Below are positions 6,172 through 6,944 of a stretch of 6,944 nt of DNA, in pieces. The position numbers were made by a program, and so were the translations under genes. Position 1 is the first letter of the stretch; each line of letters opens with the position of its first letter. The notes under the pieces were generated by a model. The model did not search any database. It was not told where the DNA came from and saw only the letters and a list, made by a program, of their open reading frames with translations. The stretch is taken from NCBI GenBank assembly GCA_015662175.1, contig DQUR01000177.1, forward strand, positions 1 through 6,944. Reading direction: 5' to 3'. The stretch comes from Thermococcus paralvinellae. GTDB taxonomy: Archaea; Methanobacteriota_B; Thermococci; Thermococcales; Thermococcaceae.

Positions 6172-6390
6172 TTAATCACCCATGAGCATTATCCAGCTCA
6201 CATCATTAATTCTGACCAAAAGCTGCTTCCCCTTATTTCCAACTACATCCGTGACATCTTCAAGTAGGAGTGACTCTTCATCAAAATCCTTGAGAATTCC
6301 GATAAATGAGTGCTCACCATTAACCGCTAAGGCAATCTTTTTGCCCTTCCACTCCTTGAGGGTTTCATCGAGGAGTGGCTTCTCACTCAT
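6172..6390 (-). CDS. Small Sm/LSm-fold-like protein
   Basis: This encodes 72 residues. A short N-terminal helix (LLDETLKEWKG) precedes a strand pattern like the Sm fold. KIALAVNGEHSFIGILKDFDEESLLLEDV (about 18-46) matches the Sm1 layout of G-x-L-x-x-x-D with a hydrophobic pair, with Ser where classic Sm proteins have Asn. LLVRINDVSWIML (about 58-70) matches Sm2. Classical archaeal Sm proteins form rings that bind U-rich RNA; the missing Asn makes RNA binding less certain. ATG 6390 is chosen for GGTGA at 6400-6396, five bases upstream; the frame is open to GTG 6465 but that start has no binding site. It lies between mptE and mobB, with one base to mobB. It could instead be a small regulatory or assembly factor for the pterin genes. 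Confidence 0.7.
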   Translation of the reverse strand: MSEKPLLDETLKEWKGKKIALAVNGEHSFIGILKDFDEESLLLEDVTDVVGNKGKQLLVRINDVSWIMLMGD

Positions 6391-6414
6391 AATATTCACC
6401 ATATATGCAAGGGT

Positions 6415-6425
6415 CTTAAACCTTT
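6415..6425 (-). promoter_or_regulatory. Possible internal promoter before the Sm-like gene
   Basis: On the minus strand AGAAAGG followed by TTTAAG (box at 6420-6415) resembles a BRE/TATA pair in the 56-base gap after mptE. The predicted start near 6392 would give an almost leaderless transcript and would cut off the GGTGA site at 6400-6396. It is therefore weak, and transcription from upstream of mptE is equally likely. Confidence 0.25.
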
Positions 6426-6446
6426 CTGTTTTTGGAATTGCCCGGG

Positions 6447-6944
6447 CTATCTTTTGATGTAACACTCGGACATTGCGTGGTCAATCGATTGACACACTAT
6501 ACGCTCTATCTTGGCTTTTCCATTCTTTTTCAACCACTCCAGGAGCCTTTGAGCGAACTCAAACTTCTTTCTCTTTGATTCCCAGGTAGGTGCATGTCCC
6601 TTTAAATGTGGCTTGCTCCACTTTCCAACAACATCCCCAAAGTCAAATCCGACCAAAGTTATCTCCTTTGCTCCAAGCTCTTCTGCCAAGAAAGCGGCTC
6701 TGTCACCATCAGTAAAGCCGCCAAAATTGTAAACTATATCCAAAGGCTCCGTCTGGCAAGTTCCAAGAACCTTCTCAAGCTGTGGAACGTATTCCTTTAA
6801 CTTATCAATATTGTCCCCATGAGCATGAACCACAACATAAGCTCCAAGTCTGTTGGCTCTCCTTATATCCTCAAAATCCCCATCGAGGTCTGTAACAATG
6901 ATGTCTGGGATTAGTCCAAACTCCAAAAGCGCGGAGGTTGCCCC
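6447..6944 (-). CDS. mptE: MptE-like 6-hydroxymethyl-7,8-dihydropterin diphosphokinase (DUF115), partial
   Basis: The frame is open to the right edge and gives the C-terminal 165 residues; roughly 60-70 N-terminal residues are outside the window. It begins GATSALLEFG, then IPDIIVTDLDGD, the acidic signature of the archaeal DUF115/MptE family. VVVHAHGDN, FGGFTDGDRAAFLAEELGA and VGFDFGD follow. The enzyme activates 6-hydroxymethyl-7,8-dihydropterin with ATP for joining to an aminobenzoate, a step in making methanopterin-type C1 carriers in the cytoplasm; in archaea it replaces bacterial FolK. The apparent start at 6926 is a TTG inside the gene and not a real start. The Sm-like and mobB genes follow on the same strand, suggesting one operon. 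Confidence 0.88.
   Translation of the reverse strand, partial: GATSALLEFGLIPDIIVTDLDGDFEDIRRANRLGAYVVVHAHGDNIDKLKEYVPQLEKVLGTCQTEPLDIVYNFGGFTDGDRAAFLAEELGAKEITLVGFDFGDVVGKWSKPHLKGHAPTWESKRKKFEFAQRLLEWLKKNGKAKIERIVCQSIDHAMSECYIKR

Noticed and set aside
6390..6465. N-terminal extension of the Sm-like protein to GTG 6465
   Set aside because: It would overlap the end of mptE and has no binding site, while ATG 6390 is preceded by GGTGA at the right distance.

Overview
The window looks like chromosomal DNA from a hyperthermophilic euryarchaeon of the order Thermococcales (Pyrococcus/Thermococcus). The evidence is AGA/AGG-dominated arginine codons, GGTGA-type ribosome binding sites, TATA/BRE promoters, oligo-T ends, a Phr-type heat-shock operator, and protein families typical of that group. 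No rRNA, tRNA, CRISPR array or intact insertion sequence was seen.

Layout. (1) 1-552, minus: N-terminal two thirds of the FNR-like small subunit of sulfide dehydrogenase / ferredoxin:NADP oxidoreductase (SudB/NfnA type), with a duplicated TATA-like 12-mer upstream. (2) 553-1071: a long spacer holding one unexplained 103-codon open frame on the minus strand (754-1065) whose codon use is unlike its neighbours. (3) 1072-4102, plus: a heat-shock unit. A TATA box and a Phr operator at the start site precede the small heat shock protein Hsp20 (true start 1141), followed by a Cdc48/VAT-type double AAA+ unfoldase. (4) 4217-4872, plus: a decayed cofactor-dependent phosphoglycerate mutase gene with at least two frameshifts and a stop. 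Both catalytic-histidine motifs are still readable. (5) 4873-5053: a short spacer with a possible 33-codon minus-strand remnant. (6) 5054-5455, plus: a one-domain JAMM/MPN+ metalloprotease, probably leaderless. (7) 5442-6944, minus: a compact run of MptE-like pterin diphosphokinase (partial), a 72-residue Sm-fold-like protein, and MobB with a C-terminal 4Fe-4S domain. MobB converges on, and overlaps by 14 bases, the end of the JAMM gene.

How they fit together. Hsp20 holds unfolding proteins and the AAA+ ring unfolds or remodels them, a coherent heat-stress pair behind a Phr-controlled promoter. The right-hand cluster points to pterin cofactors: MptE activates the pterin for tetrahydromethanopterin-like carriers, and MobB is associated with molybdo/tungstopterin dinucleotide formation. 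JAMM proteases process ubiquitin-like proteins related to MoaD/ThiS, so its position beside MobB is suggestive but not proof of a link. I do not see a clearly new defence or mobile system. The least explained items are the 754-1065 frame, the small Sm-like protein inside the pterin cluster, and the MobB iron-sulfur fusion.
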